Assembly: GCA_038217425.1 (NCBI GenBank)
Contig: JBBQPM010000017.1
Location: forward strand, 1 to 59,496
DNA: 59,496 nt
Reading direction: 5' to 3'
Source: JAIEPT01 sp038217425
GTDB taxonomy: Bacteria; Planctomycetota; Planctomycetia; Gemmatales; Gemmataceae
Both the position numbers and the translations under genes were made by a program. This document shows positions 37,482-47,673 of the stretch, piece after piece. Position 1 is the first letter of the stretch, and each line of letters begins with the position of its first letter. The notes under the pieces are model-generated. The model was not told where the DNA came from, did no database searches, and saw only the letters and a program-made list of their open reading frames with translations.

Positions 37482-38690
37482 ATGGCTCTTCCTCTCGGCA
37501 CCCCCGATCTCCCCGCCCAGGTGCTCCTGGAGCGGACGCATCTGACGTTGCCGAGCCAACCGCACTGGATCCAGCCCGCCGTCGAATACCTCCAGCACAA
37601 AGCCATCCTGTGCGGCGCCTGCTCCGAAGCCCGCAGTCGAAAATTGCTGCTCGCCCTGCACGAAGCCCTTTCCAACGCCATCATCCACGGCAACCTCGAA
37701 ATCAGCTCGACGCTCAAGGAGCGCGAAGACGACGCCTTCCTGCAGGCGCTGCGCGAGCGTGCCGCCGACCCGATCCGCGCGAGCCGGGTGGTCGACGTGG
37801 TCGTGCATTATGAAGGAGACCTGTGCCGATGGGTCATCACCGACCAGGGCGCGGGCTTTGACGTCGCCAAGGTACTCCACCAGGTGACGCAAGAAGGACC
37901 GGACGCTCTGATCGCGAGCGGCCGAGGCATCTTTCTGATGCAGGCGCTGATGGACGATCTCAAGTACGAGTTCGGCGGCCGACGGGTCGTGCTCACGATG
38001 CGTCGCTGCCTGGGGGACGAAAAACGCCGGGAGCCGCGGATGCCGCTCCATCAACCGTTGCACATCGCACCGATTCAAGCCGACGGCAGCATCGACTGGT
38101 CGGGTTCGTACAACGCGATTTCCCGTAACTTCTCCGACACGGGCGTGAGCTTGCTGCAAGAGAATCTGAACGCCGCGCAGGAACTGCTCATCGGCCTGTC
38201 GGTGAACGGCGAGATGATGTATTTGCCCGCCGAGATCCGGCATCTGCGGCACATGCCGGCCGGAATTGTGGAGCTGGGCTGCCGATTCCAGACGAAGATC
38301 ACCGATCGGCTCGCCCTGACGGAACCGCGGCTCGACGCCAATCTGTCGAAAGTTCAGGACGCCCTGGCGCAGATGTTGGAACGCTGGCGACGGCCAATGT
38401 CTGCCGCCGGCGAGCAACGCAGCTTCCCGCGTATGCCCTTTACCGGCAAGATCGAAGTCCTCAGCGCCGAGCTGGACGAATCGGTAACGGGCTTCGCGCA
38501 CGACCTCTCAAAAGGAGGCGTCGGTTTCCTGTGCACCGTGATGTTGCCGACGCTCATCACAGTCGTCTTCCAGGCCCGCGAGTCAGGCCCGGTCCTCAAA
38601 GTACGCTGCGAAGTCGTCCGCTGTCAAAAGATGCGCGACAACTTTTACGAGGTCGGCGCCCGCTTCTTGCATCTGGAAGAGGAATTGTAA
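37482..38690 (+). CDS. RsbW-like ATPase fused to two PilZ domains
   Basis: A 402-residue protein. Residues 1-180 form an anti-sigma-factor-type HATPase (HEALSNAIIHGN N box at residues 60-71, ITDQGAGFD, SGRGIFLM), as in RsbW/SpoIIAB serine kinases. Two PilZ domains follow: the first with KRREPRMPLH and NFSDTGVSLL, the second with QRSFPRMPFTG and DLSKGGVGFL. These match the R-x-x-x-R and D/N-x-S-x-x-G c-di-GMP motifs approximately; the arginine spacing is best in the first. The inference is c-di-GMP control of a partner-switching kinase. A TCCGAGCC-family palindrome overlaps the stop. Confidence 0.85.
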   Translation: MALPLGTPDLPAQVLLERTHLTLPSQPHWIQPAVEYLQHKAILCGACSEARSRKLLLALHEALSNAIIHGNLEISSTLKEREDDAFLQALRERAADPIRASRVVDVVVHYEGDLCRWVITDQGAGFDVAKVLHQVTQEGPDALIASGRGIFLMQALMDDLKYEFGGRRVVLTMRRCLGDEKRREPRMPLHQPLHIAPIQADGSIDWSGSYNAISRNFSDTGVSLLQENLNAAQELLIGLSVNGEMMYLPAEIRHLRHMPAGIVELGCRFQTKITDRLALTEPRLDANLSKVQDALAQMLERWRRPMSAAGEQRSFPRMPFTGKIEVLSAELDESVTGFAHDLSKGGVGFLCTVMLPTLITVVFQARESGPVLKVRCEVVRCQKMRDNFYEVGARFLHLEEEL

Positions 38691-38750
38691 TTTCCGAGCC
38701 GTAAGCGACGATCCGGGTAGATCGTCGCTTACGCTTCCGGCTCGGAAATT
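38689..38750. repeat. Palindrome, TCCGAGCCGGAAGCG family, overlaps two gene ends
   Basis: Left arm 38689-38712 pairs with 38721-38750 after a 6-base deletion in the left arm. It begins at the TAA of the plus-strand PilZ gene, and the right arm encodes the last five residues and stop of nadB (SEPEA, stop at 38729-38731). Same family as 15526 and 26946. Confidence 0.85.
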
Positions 38751-40345
38751 GAAGAAAGAATATGCCGAAGCCACTCCGCGTCATTCGGCGCCGGATAATC
38801 CGACCGAAAGTGCACGCCGCGTGATTCGAGCCGGGCAAGCGCCGAGGCGATCATCAGTCGAGCGACGGTGAGCAGATTCTGCAACTCCCAGCCCGGCCGG
38901 GAATCGAACTCGCGCGCCAGCACATATCGGCACCAGAAGGCGACGTCGGTGCGCGCCTCCTCCATGCCCGCCTGCTCGCGAACGACGCCCATGTGCCGGA
39001 CCATGACGCTGCGCAGCGAATTCGTGATGTCCGCCACGTCGAGCGTCCCCTCCGTCTCCGGATCAAATCGGCTGGCGAGCGGTAGTGCAGTGAATGAGTC
39101 GGGCAGCCGCTGCGCCAGATCGCTCGCTCCCTTGCCCGCTGAGGCGCCGAACACCAGCCCCTCGAGCAAACTGTTGGACGCCAACCGATTCGCCCCGTGC
39201 AGGCCGCTCGACGTCACCTCGCCCGCGGCCCACAATCCCGGGATCGTCGTTCGCCCTTGCGCGTCGACGGTCACGCCCCCCACCATGTAATGCGCTCCCG
39301 GCCGGATCGGAATCAGATCGCTGGTGATGTCGAGCCCGAAGCTTCGGCACATTTTGTCGATGCCCGGAAAACGGCGCTTGACGAGCGACTTGTCGAGATG
39401 GCGCAAGTCGAGAAAAACGTTCGGATATTTCGTGCGTTCCATCTGTCGAACGATCGCCTGGGCGACGACGTCGCGCGGCGCCAGCTCCGCTTGCGGATGG
39501 ACGTCGGTCATGAAGCGGTGCAAGTTCTTGTCGCGGAGGTAGCCCCCTTCGCCGCGAACCGCTTCGCTGATGAGGAATCGACTGGAGCCGGCGACGTAGA
39601 GGACCGTGGGATGAAACTGCATGAACTCCATGTCGCGCAGCTGGGCGCCGGCACGATACGCCGCCGCCATGCCGTCGCCGGTGGCGACGTTGGGGTTGGT
39701 GGTTTCGCGATAAACCATGCCGGTTCCGCCGCTAGCGAGGAGCGTCTGTTTCGCCCAGATGAGGAGCTTGCCGCGCCCGGGGCGAAAGACGACGGCGCCG
39801 ACGCATCGGCCTTCATGTGTGAGCAAGTCGAGCGTGAAGGTGTCGTCCCACAGCGTGACGTTCGGCGCTTGCCGAGCTTTGACGCCGATCGCACGCATGA
39901 CTTCGTGCCCGGTCGCGTCGCCCAGCGCGTGCACGATTCGGCGATGGCTATGTCCCCCTTCGCGAGTCAGCGCGATCTTGCCTTCCTCTTCGTCGAAGTG
40001 CGTCCCCCAGTCGATGAGGAGCTGGATTTGCTCGGGCGCCTCGCGGACGACGTGTTCGACGATGTCCGGATGACATAAACCGCCGCCCGCCTTCAGCGTG
40101 TCTTCGATGTGATTCTCGAAGCAATCCTCGCCCGACATCACGCCGGCAATGCCGCCTTGCGCCCAGGAACTGTTGCTCTGCTGCAAACTTTCCTTGGACA
40201 GGACGAGCACGTCGAGACGCCTCGGCGCCTCGAGGGCCGCACGCAGCCCCGCGATGCCGGCGCCGATCACCAGCAAATCCGTGAAGTAGTGAGGCGTCCG
40301 CTTGGGATCGAACTGTACCAGGTAGCGAGGGGGCTCCAAGATCAT
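38729..40345 (-). CDS. nadB: L-aspartate oxidase
   Basis: A 538-residue flavoenzyme oxidising L-aspartate to iminoaspartate, the first step of de novo NAD synthesis. FAD-binding VIGAGIAGLRAAL, SSWAQGGIAGV, the RHxEGGHSHRR-type active-site loop (TREGGHSHRRIVHA), HPTVLY and the GLHGANRLASNSLLEGLVFG signature are present. The C-terminal helical domain ends in residues supplied by a palindromic repeat. The upstream gene ends four bases before the start, so it is likely in an operon with the DUF4239 and epimerase genes. nadD is 6 kb away. Confidence 0.95.
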   Translation of the reverse strand: MILEPPRYLVQFDPKRTPHYFTDLLVIGAGIAGLRAALEAPRRLDVLVLSKESLQQSNSSWAQGGIAGVMSGEDCFENHIEDTLKAGGGLCHPDIVEHVVREAPEQIQLLIDWGTHFDEEEGKIALTREGGHSHRRIVHALGDATGHEVMRAIGVKARQAPNVTLWDDTFTLDLLTHEGRCVGAVVFRPGRGKLLIWAKQTLLASGGTGMVYRETTNPNVATGDGMAAAYRAGAQLRDMEFMQFHPTVLYVAGSSRFLISEAVRGEGGYLRDKNLHRFMTDVHPQAELAPRDVVAQAIVRQMERTKYPNVFLDLRHLDKSLVKRRFPGIDKMCRSFGLDITSDLIPIRPGAHYMVGGVTVDAQGRTTIPGLWAAGEVTSSGLHGANRLASNSLLEGLVFGASAGKGASDLAQRLPDSFTALPLASRFDPETEGTLDVADITNSLRSVMVRHMGVVREQAGMEEARTDVAFWCRYVLAREFDSRPGWELQNLLTVARLMIASALARLESRGVHFRSDYPAPNDAEWLRHILSSISEPEA

Positions 40346-40349
40346 CGTC

Positions 40350-41138
40350 TTAAGGATTTCCCTTCTTGAGCGATTCGCGTAGATCGATCATCGACTTTTG
40401 GCTGACGCGCAGAAAACCTTCCTGCGGCCGATCCAGATCGACGATCAGCATCATGATTGCGGAGAAAGCGACGGCTACCACCACGACCGCGGGCGATCGA
40501 CTCGTCTCCGCGATACCTGCCTGGTAGCCCAACCCTGCCATACCGAGAATGGAGATCAGGTAAAGCACTGCCCAGAGGATCGTCGGGATTCGACTCCGCA
40601 TTGCGACGAGAATCCGCTTCGAATGCAGATCGATCACTTCATTGAGCGACTGGGCATACAGGCTAACCAGGACGTTGGGGGGCGCGATCTGTACCGAAGC
40701 CTCGAGCTGCGACCAGAGTTGCGTCTGGATTTCTTCGCAGCGCGCAATCGCTTGCGCGCGTTTCGCCGGGTCGACGCCCTCCACTTTCAGGTCGACATAA
40801 TCTTGTAGAAGCTTGCGCGCCTCGCTTTTTGCCGGCGTAGGCAGAAACCCGGCCCGAAGGTGTGCCGTGCCAATGGCGTTGGCCTCGTCGAGTACCATCT
40901 CGCGTCGATCGTCGTAGCGGGAAAAAGCCAGCCCGAACGTGAACGCCAACATGAACGCAAGCAACCCGAGCGTGGAACCCACCATGGTACCGACCGGGCT
41001 TTCCTTCTCCTCCGGACGTCGGCGATGCCGCGCCTTGCCGAGCAGGTAACCGAACTCGATCGAGACCAAAACCAGAAGGACCGTGACACCGAACAAGGCC
41101 CACAAATTGAGATCGTCCAAGGCGGCGCTGTCGGGCAT
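40350..41138 (-). CDS. DUF4239-like (bestrophin-like) membrane protein
   Basis: A 262-residue protein. Two N-terminal hydrophobic segments (LWALFGVTVLLVLVSIEFGY and VGSTLGLLAFMLAFTFGLAF), a charged helical middle, then two C-terminal segments (ILWAVLYLISILGMAGLGY and VVVVAVAFSAIMMLIV). The FSRYDDRREMVLDEANAIGTA motif is typical of the DUF4239 bestrophin-like family, proposed but unproven channels. GAGGAATTTT precedes ATG 41138. It lies four bases upstream of nadB. Confidence 0.85.
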   Translation of the reverse strand: MPDSAALDDLNLWALFGVTVLLVLVSIEFGYLLGKARHRRRPEEKESPVGTMVGSTLGLLAFMLAFTFGLAFSRYDDRREMVLDEANAIGTAHLRAGFLPTPAKSEARKLLQDYVDLKVEGVDPAKRAQAIARCEEIQTQLWSQLEASVQIAPPNVLVSLYAQSLNEVIDLHSKRILVAMRSRIPTILWAVLYLISILGMAGLGYQAGIAETSRSPAVVVVAVAFSAIMMLIVDLDRPQEGFLRVSQKSMIDLRESLKKGNP

Positions 41139-41146
41139 AAAATTCC

Positions 41147-42133
41147 TCACGAAGTCGGTTGGGCAGGCTGGCTTTTCCACCAGCTCAGGGTTTCGTTCAT
41201 CGCTTCTTCGAAGGCGGTTCGCGGACGATAGCCCAGTTCGCGTTTGGCTTTCTCGATGGAGAAGTCGAGATTGTAACCCATGAACTTGAGCCGGGTGAAG
41301 TTGAATGCCGGCGCCTCCTTGGAGCCGCGCAGCTTGGCCAACGTTTCGCTGATCCAGGTGGCGCTCCACGCGAACCAGATCGGCGGCCGTCGCCAGGGAT
41401 GCGGAAGCTGCATCGCGTCGGCGATCTTCTCCATGAACCGGCGTTTGCTGACCGTCTCGCCGTCCGTGAGATTGTACGTCTGCCCGACCGCCCCCTCCGC
41501 CTGGATCGCCAGGAAGATCGCATCGACGAGATTGCGTACGAAGATCGTGTTGAGCGCCGCGTTGCCGCCCCCCGGATAGCGGGCGCCCTGTTTCCGCAGC
41601 GTCTGGATGATTCTTGGCAGCACCGTGTTATCGCCCGGCCCGTACACGAAACCGGGACGCAGCAGCACGATCGGCACTTCGAAATCCCGGTAATATTGGA
41701 GCGCGACCTTTTCCGCCTCGACCTTGGAACGCGAATACGCGTCGCGATTGTTGGCGACGATCGGCATCGTCTCGTCGCTCTGGTAGTGGTGCCGCATCGG
41801 ATAGACGCCGAGACTGCTGATCACGATGACTCGGCTCACCGCCTGCCCTTTGCAGGCATCGAGCAGCGTCCGCAAGTAGTCGACGTTCGCCTGGCGATAT
41901 TCTTCGTAGGGCCCCCAGTCGCCGACCTTCGCGGCGCAGTGGACGACGACGTCGATCTCTTCCATGGCCGAGCGAAGTTGCGGGCTGGAGATCAGGCCGA
42001 CGCCGAGCGCCTTTAGCTTTTTTGCGTCGCTCTCAGGGCGCGTGAGGGCCGTCACTTGCCAGTTTCTTCGCAAACACGCATCGACGACATGTCCGCCGAC
42101 AAACCCGGCGGCGCCGGTCACCAACACACGCAT
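41147..42133 (-). CDS. NAD-dependent epimerase/dehydratase (3beta-HSD-like)
   Basis: A 328-residue extended short-chain dehydrogenase with Rossmann motif VLVTGAAGFVGGHV and active-site YSRSK (YxxxK). The HCAAKVGDWGPYEEYRQANVDYLRTLLDA stretch and RPGFVYGPGDNTVLPRI fit sterol/hopanoid-type 3beta-hydroxysteroid dehydrogenase relatives. The substrate is unknown. A GTG lies one codon upstream of the chosen ATG (42133). It heads an operon with the DUF4239 gene (8-base gap) and nadB. Confidence 0.88.
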   Translation of the reverse strand: MRVLVTGAAGFVGGHVVDACLRRNWQVTALTRPESDAKKLKALGVGLISSPQLRSAMEEIDVVVHCAAKVGDWGPYEEYRQANVDYLRTLLDACKGQAVSRVIVISSLGVYPMRHHYQSDETMPIVANNRDAYSRSKVEAEKVALQYYRDFEVPIVLLRPGFVYGPGDNTVLPRIIQTLRKQGARYPGGGNAALNTIFVRNLVDAIFLAIQAEGAVGQTYNLTDGETVSKRRFMEKIADAMQLPHPWRRPPIWFAWSATWISETLAKLRGSKEAPAFNFTRLKFMGYNLDFSIEKAKRELGYRPRTAFEEAMNETLSWWKSQPAQPTS

Positions 42134-42208
42134 CACGGTTCCTCTTGGTGAGAAGTTTCTTGAGCGACTCGAGTTGTAGTCTTACCACTTGAGCGGTGGC
42201 TGCTTTCG

Positions 42209-43002
42209 TCAGTTTCCAGGGTTCGTCTTGCTTAACAGTTCCTTGAGTTTGTCGATTTCGATGCCCGTCAATTCAGCAATTTTTTCTAGCGGATAGTTTT
42301 GCGAGTAGAGCTTACGCGCGATTCGCTCCTCCGTTCGATGCTGCCCCACAACTATGCCTTCGGCCAGCACCTCCTTGAAGAATCTCGAGTCGCGTTTGTC
42401 GGGTAGCTGCAACATCGTCTGAATCTCCTCTTTGCTGATCGACAAGAATCGCCGGACCAAGATTTCTTCAATTAATTCTACAAGGTTCTGCCGAGTTGAA
42501 CGATCCCCGATGTCGGCCACTTTCGCGACCACCTTTGGAACCAGCTCGCGCACCGCAGTCTCTGGCGCGGACAGCATCTGCCAGAGTCCCACGCCCAGCG
42601 GCGCATCGGGATCCACGGGCAACGCGTCGAGATAAATCCTTCTCACGCTCGGCGAATCGAGCAGCATCCGGTACGGCTCCAGCGCCGCCGGCTCCATCGA
42701 TTGCTTCAGGAAGATCGCGACTGCTCGCCAAGACTGCGCCGGGTCGTTCTTCTCCAGGTAGAGGAAGACCTTGGCGAACAAGTTCGCGTAGAACGTCGCC
42801 GCCTGGTAGCCCTGGATCTCCAGGAATACCAGCGGATGCCGATCGTCGTTGGGCAGGAAGACGCCGTCGATGCGCATGCCCTGCGATTTCAGCTCGACCG
42901 AATCGAAGCGATACGCGTCGGCCGTCGACGCCGGCTCGCCGAGCAACTCGAAGAAGAAGCCCGGGAATTTCTTCAGCAGCGTGTAACACCAGTCGTCGGA
43001 CT

Positions 43003-43006
<4 letters not shown>
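42209..43006 (-). CDS. DUF2887 / Rpn-like putative nuclease
   Basis: A 265-residue protein. The N-terminus (SDDWCYTLLKKFPGFFFELLG) and YRFDSVELKSQGMRIDGVFLPND followed by VFLEIQGY match DUF2887, whose Asp and Glu-x-Gln residues fit a PD-(D/E)XK nuclease core related to Rpn/transposase-like nucleases. The C-terminus has a leucine-rich helical segment (EKIAELTGIEIDKLKELL). Its ATG overlaps the gdhA stop by four bases. DUF2887 genes are usually multi-copy and mobile-associated, so linkage to gdhA is probably accidental. Confidence 0.8.
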
Positions 43007-44280
<1,274 letters not shown>

Positions 44281-44327
44281 GGCAACCTCTGGAGATGGGG
44301 GAAGAAACCATTCGCGACGTTCGCGTA

Positions 44328-45236
44328 TCATAGAGTTTTGCCGCGAAAAACACGAGCGGAATCGTAGGTGTAGACGGCGAGAGCGAGCCAAATGACGCCG
44401 AAACTCCACCACCCGGCGACGGACACGGCTTCTCCGTAAAACGTCACCGCGAGCATGAGTTGGATAAAGGGCGAGATGTACTGCATGAAACCGAGCGTCG
44501 AGAGCGGCAGACGCCGGGCGGCCTGGCCGAACATGAGCAGCGGCACGCCGGTCACCACTCCTGACAGGGCGATGAGCGCATCGAGGCCGCGCGACTCTTG
44601 TCCGAAGCGCATGGTTCCTTCGTGATTCCAGTAAAGCCACATCCCGAGCGCGAGCGGCACGAGTATCGCCGACTCGATGAACAACCCCGCCAGACCGTCG
44701 ATTTGCGTTTTCTTACGCACCAGGCTGTAGAAGCTGAACGTCGCCGCCAGACCGAAGGCGATCCAGGGGATTTCGCCATTCAGCGCCATCAGCAGACAAA
44801 CGCTGACCGAAGCGAGACCGACCGAAACCCACTGAAGCGGCCGCAGCCGTTCGCCCAGGAAAACCAGCGCCAGCAGCGTGTTCACGAGCGGCGTCATGAA
44901 GAACCCGAGACTCGCCTGGCGAATTTGATTCGTGTAGACCGCAGCGATGTACGTCAGCCAGTTGCCCGCGATCAGGCACGACGAGACGATCAACAGCGTC
45001 ATCGTCGGAGCGTGCCGGCCGGCGCTGGCGATGGTACTCCACCGACGCATGACCGTAAGGATTACGCCTACGAAGATCGCCGTCCACAGAATGCGATGGG
45101 CGAGCACCTCGCGCGGCGACACTTCCGACGGCACCGCCTTGAAGTAAATCGGCACCAGCCCCCACCAACCGTACGCGAGCAGTCCGTAAACCAGCCCTTC
45201 GCGCGTGCGCTCCGCAGACGACGATTCGCTGGCCAA
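44328..45236 (-). CDS. rarD: RarD/EamA-family transporter
   Basis: A 302-residue inner-membrane protein with about ten transmembrane helices. The RarD signature is visible: GLVYGLLAYGWWGLVPIYFK, AHRILWTAIFV, NWLTYIAAVYTN and GFMQYISPFIQLMLAV. The family are drug/metabolite-type permeases. The start is TTG 45236: GGGAGG lies seven bases before it and the family start follows about 13 residues on; no ATG is suitably placed. It is 59 bases from the divergent folate gene start. Confidence 0.88.
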   Translation of the reverse strand: MASESSSAERTREGLVYGLLAYGWWGLVPIYFKAVPSEVSPREVLAHRILWTAIFVGVILTVMRRWSTIASAGRHAPTMTLLIVSSCLIAGNWLTYIAAVYTNQIRQASLGFFMTPLVNTLLALVFLGERLRPLQWVSVGLASVSVCLLMALNGEIPWIAFGLAATFSFYSLVRKKTQIDGLAGLFIESAILVPLALGMWLYWNHEGTMRFGQESRGLDALIALSGVVTGVPLLMFGQAARRLPLSTLGFMQYISPFIQLMLAVTFYGEAVSVAGWWSFGVIWLALAVYTYDSARVFRGKTL

Positions 45237-45294
45237 CGGCGTGCCTCCCTCTAATAATGAACGAAACGACTTCGCTCCCACTCCAAGGCTTCTT

Positions 45295-45894
45295 ATGAAC
45301 CTCGACACCTTCCGCGAGACCAAGAAACAAATCCGCGAACAAGCCCACGCCCAAAGAAACGCCCAGGCCGATAAAGACCCGCTGAGCCAAGACATCTGCG
45401 CCGTCTTTGCCGGCTTGCCGGAATACCAAGCCGCTCAGACGGTTATGTTCTACGTCGACGTCCGCAGCGAAGTCCGCACCCGCAACTATCTCGCCACCGC
45501 GCTCACCCACGGCAAACGCATCGTCGTCCCCTACTGCGTCAACGGCGAACTCGAGCTGTTTCTCCTCGAATCGATGGACGAACTCGCCCTCGGCGCCTAT
45601 CGCATCCTCGAACCCAAGGCCGAGCTGCGCCAGCTCCCCGCGAAACGGATTGACGTCAAGGAACTCGATCTCATCATGGTTCCCGGCGTCGCCTTTGATC
45701 GCCGCGGCGCGCGCATGGGACACGGCTTCGGTTACTACGACAAACTCCTGCAGCACGCCCGGCCCGAGACGCCCTTCGTCGCGCTGGCGTTCGAGTGCCA
45801 GCTCTTCCCCGAGATCCCGACGCAGGCGCACGATCAATTCATGGACAAGATCATTACCGAGAAGCAGATTTACGAGGGGCGGGGACGGAAGTAG
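45295..45894 (+). CDS. 5-formyltetrahydrofolate cyclo-ligase
   Basis: A 199-residue enzyme converting 5-formyl-THF to 5,10-methenyl-THF with ATP. KKQIREQAHAQR at the N-terminus, YVDVRSEV, the LDLIMVPGVAFDRRGARMGHGFGYYD block and ALAFECQL are diagnostic of the MTHFS/YgfA family. AAGG lies upstream of ATG 45295. Confidence 0.93.
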   Translation: MNLDTFRETKKQIREQAHAQRNAQADKDPLSQDICAVFAGLPEYQAAQTVMFYVDVRSEVRTRNYLATALTHGKRIVVPYCVNGELELFLLESMDELALGAYRILEPKAELRQLPAKRIDVKELDLIMVPGVAFDRRGARMGHGFGYYDKLLQHARPETPFVALAFECQLFPEIPTQAHDQFMDKIITEKQIYEGRGRK

Positions 45895-45905
45895 TTGGGT
45901 GCATT

Positions 45906-45931
45906 CGATTAGCGCTCGCGAGCGCTAATCG
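45906..45931. repeat. Perfect 26-base palindrome between convergent genes
   Basis: CGATTAGCGCTCG followed directly by its complement, 12 bases after the folate gene stop. It supplies the final codons (ISARER) and stop of the minus-strand gene ending at 45909. It likely terminates transcription in both directions. Confidence 0.85.
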
Positions 45932-46208
45932 AGGATGCGGCGCCATGAAATCGAAGCGCCTCCTCGAATTGGCCCAAACCGACATGCCCGATCGCCATGA
46001 GTTGGGCCGACTCCGCGTCTGCCTTCAATTCCCAGGCGCGCCGGGCGTGTCGCAACCCCTCCTTGAAATTACCGATGTGATAACTTTGCGCCGCCGCGGC
46101 ACGCGCAAACTTCAGCGTCTGCTCGACGCCCTGCATCAAGCTCAGGTCCGCCTTGCACCGTCGGCACAATGGCTCCGTATTTTCCGCGCGACATACCGGA
46201 CAACGCAT
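45909..46208 (-). CDS. Zinc-ribbon/TPR-like small protein
   Basis: A 99-residue protein. The N-terminus has four cysteines in two CxxC pairs (CPVC, CRRC), a zinc ribbon, followed by a TPR-like helical pair (GNFKEGLRHARRAWELK, AIGHVGLGQFEEALRF). The last residues come from the palindrome at 45906. It lies three bases after the nadD stop and is probably cotranscribed. Function unknown. Confidence 0.72.
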   Translation of the reverse strand: MRCPVCRAENTEPLCRRCKADLSLMQGVEQTLKFARAAAAQSYHIGNFKEGLRHARRAWELKADAESAQLMAIGHVGLGQFEEALRFHGAASSISARER

Positions 46209-46211
46209 CGA

Positions 46212-46823
46212 CTACTCCATACGGTACAGGCCGTGCTGCAAAATGTACGCCTCCACCGAACGCGGCACCTGATAGCGAATCGACTCGCCCAGCGACGTCT
46301 TTCGGCGAATCTCCCGGCTTGCGATTTCGACCAGCGGAATCGTGATGCCGCGAATGCGCCACGACGTCCCCTCCGGGAGTTCGATCAGGCTGCGCAGCAT
46401 CGCTTCCTTGGGTAACGCCCAACCGGGCCGACCAACCACCAACAGCTCCGCCAACGCGGCGATTCGCGCCGGTTCGTGCCACTGCGGTAAATCGACCACC
46501 GAGTCGGCGCCCAGTATCAGGCACAATTCCGCGTCTGGCATCGCGTTCTTCAGTTGCTCGAGCGAATCGGCGGTGAAGCTCGGCCCAGGCCGATCCTTCT
46601 CCAGCTCATCGATGCGAAACGCGGAGTGGCCGGAGATCGCCAGCCCCAGCATCTCGGCGCGCTGATGAAACGACGTGAGCGATTGATGCTGCTTGTGCGG
46701 CGGACGGGCCGCGGGGATGAATCGCACCTCGTCAAGCTTGCCCTGCTCCCGGCATTGTTCCGCCAGGATGAGATGCCCGAGATGAACCGGATCGAAGCTG
46801 CCGCCGAATATGCCCACGCGCAT
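46212..46823 (-). CDS. nadD: Nicotinate-nucleotide adenylyltransferase
   Basis: A 203-residue enzyme adenylating nicotinate mononucleotide in NAD synthesis. The nucleotidyltransferase motif GIFGGSFDPVHLGHL is complete, PAARPPHK follows, and the C-terminal ISSTxIR-type block reads VEIASREIRRK. GGGAGG precedes the ATG. It is in a run of minus-strand genes with the hydrolase-like lipoprotein 30 bases upstream. Confidence 0.94.
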   Translation of the reverse strand: MRVGIFGGSFDPVHLGHLILAEQCREQGKLDEVRFIPAARPPHKQHQSLTSFHQRAEMLGLAISGHSAFRIDELEKDRPGPSFTADSLEQLKNAMPDAELCLILGADSVVDLPQWHEPARIAALAELLVVGRPGWALPKEAMLRSLIELPEGTSWRIRGITIPLVEIASREIRRKTSLGESIRYQVPRSVEAYILQHGLYRME

Positions 46824-46853
46824 CGTCTGCCTCCCGCTGCCGGTAATCTATGG

Positions 46854-47669
46854 TTATTGCCAGGGAAGTGCGGTCTTGCGCTGCACGAAGGCTTTCATGC
46901 TCACGAAGAACTCGTACGGCAGGCGATCCGAATTGCCGATGCCCTTCATCACGAACCATTCCTTATCGCTTTTGACGGCCTGAACCAGCCGTTTCCCCTG
47001 GCCGATCGGCACGACCTCGTCGCAGTCGCCGTGGGCGACGAAGATCGGCTGCGGGCATTGCCCGATCTTTGCCAGCGCATCGAATCGGCTCGACATCAGG
47101 TAACTCGCTGGCAAGATCGGCAACTGATGCTCCGTCAAGTCCGGCAATGACGTGAACGGCGAGACGAGCACCAGGGCGCGATGCGGCTTGCGCGACGCCA
47201 GGTCGGTCGCGACCGCGGCGCCGAGCGTTTGCCCGAAGAGCACGACGTGCGTCCCCGCGATTTTTCGTTCCTTCGTCAGCCAATCGTACGCCGCGGTCGC
47301 CGAATCGTAGCACGTTTGTTCCGACGGCGTCCCCTCGCTTTTACCGAAGCCTGGATAGTCGAAAATAAGCACCGATTCTTCAAGCGTGTCGCCCAGCTTC
47401 TTGGCGAGCGCCATCCGCTCCGCGAGGTTTCCGGTGTTGCCGGGACAGACGAGGATGGCGCCGTGCGCCTGCGGATGCACATACCACCGGCCATGTAGCC
47501 GTTCGCCCTTGGCGCCGAGAAATTCGACGTCTTGCCAGGGCGCCGGCGTCGCTTCCGCCGTCGCGGGCAAACTCGCGGGATGGTAAATCAGGCGGTTCTC
47601 GATCGTATTGCAAGCCGACAGCATCGGCAGCAGAAGCAACCAGGCGCACCATCCATGGCGACGGCTCAT
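46854..47669 (-). CDS. Alpha/beta-hydrolase-fold lipoprotein with altered catalytic residues
   Basis: A 271-residue protein. The N-terminus (AWLLLLPMLSAC) is a lipoprotein signal with lipobox LSAC. The fold matches small esterase/lipase-type hydrolases: NTGNLAERM, FDYPGFGKSEG, SPFTSLPDLTEH, and HGDCDEVVP with the usual acid. The nucleophile elbow, normally GxSxG, reads GQTLG (codon ACG), and the region where relatives have GAGHND reads GIGNSD (codon AAT). So nucleophile and histidine are both replaced, and it may be a pseudoenzyme. GAGGATG precedes the ATG. Confidence 0.83.
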   Translation of the reverse strand: MSRRHGWCAWLLLLPMLSACNTIENRLIYHPASLPATAEATPAPWQDVEFLGAKGERLHGRWYVHPQAHGAILVCPGNTGNLAERMALAKKLGDTLEESVLIFDYPGFGKSEGTPSEQTCYDSATAAYDWLTKERKIAGTHVVLFGQTLGAAVATDLASRKPHRALVLVSPFTSLPDLTEHQLPILPASYLMSSRFDALAKIGQCPQPIFVAHGDCDEVVPIGQGKRLVQAVKSDKEWFVMKGIGNSDRLPYEFFVSMKAFVQRKTALPWQ

Positions 47670-47673
47670 GATT

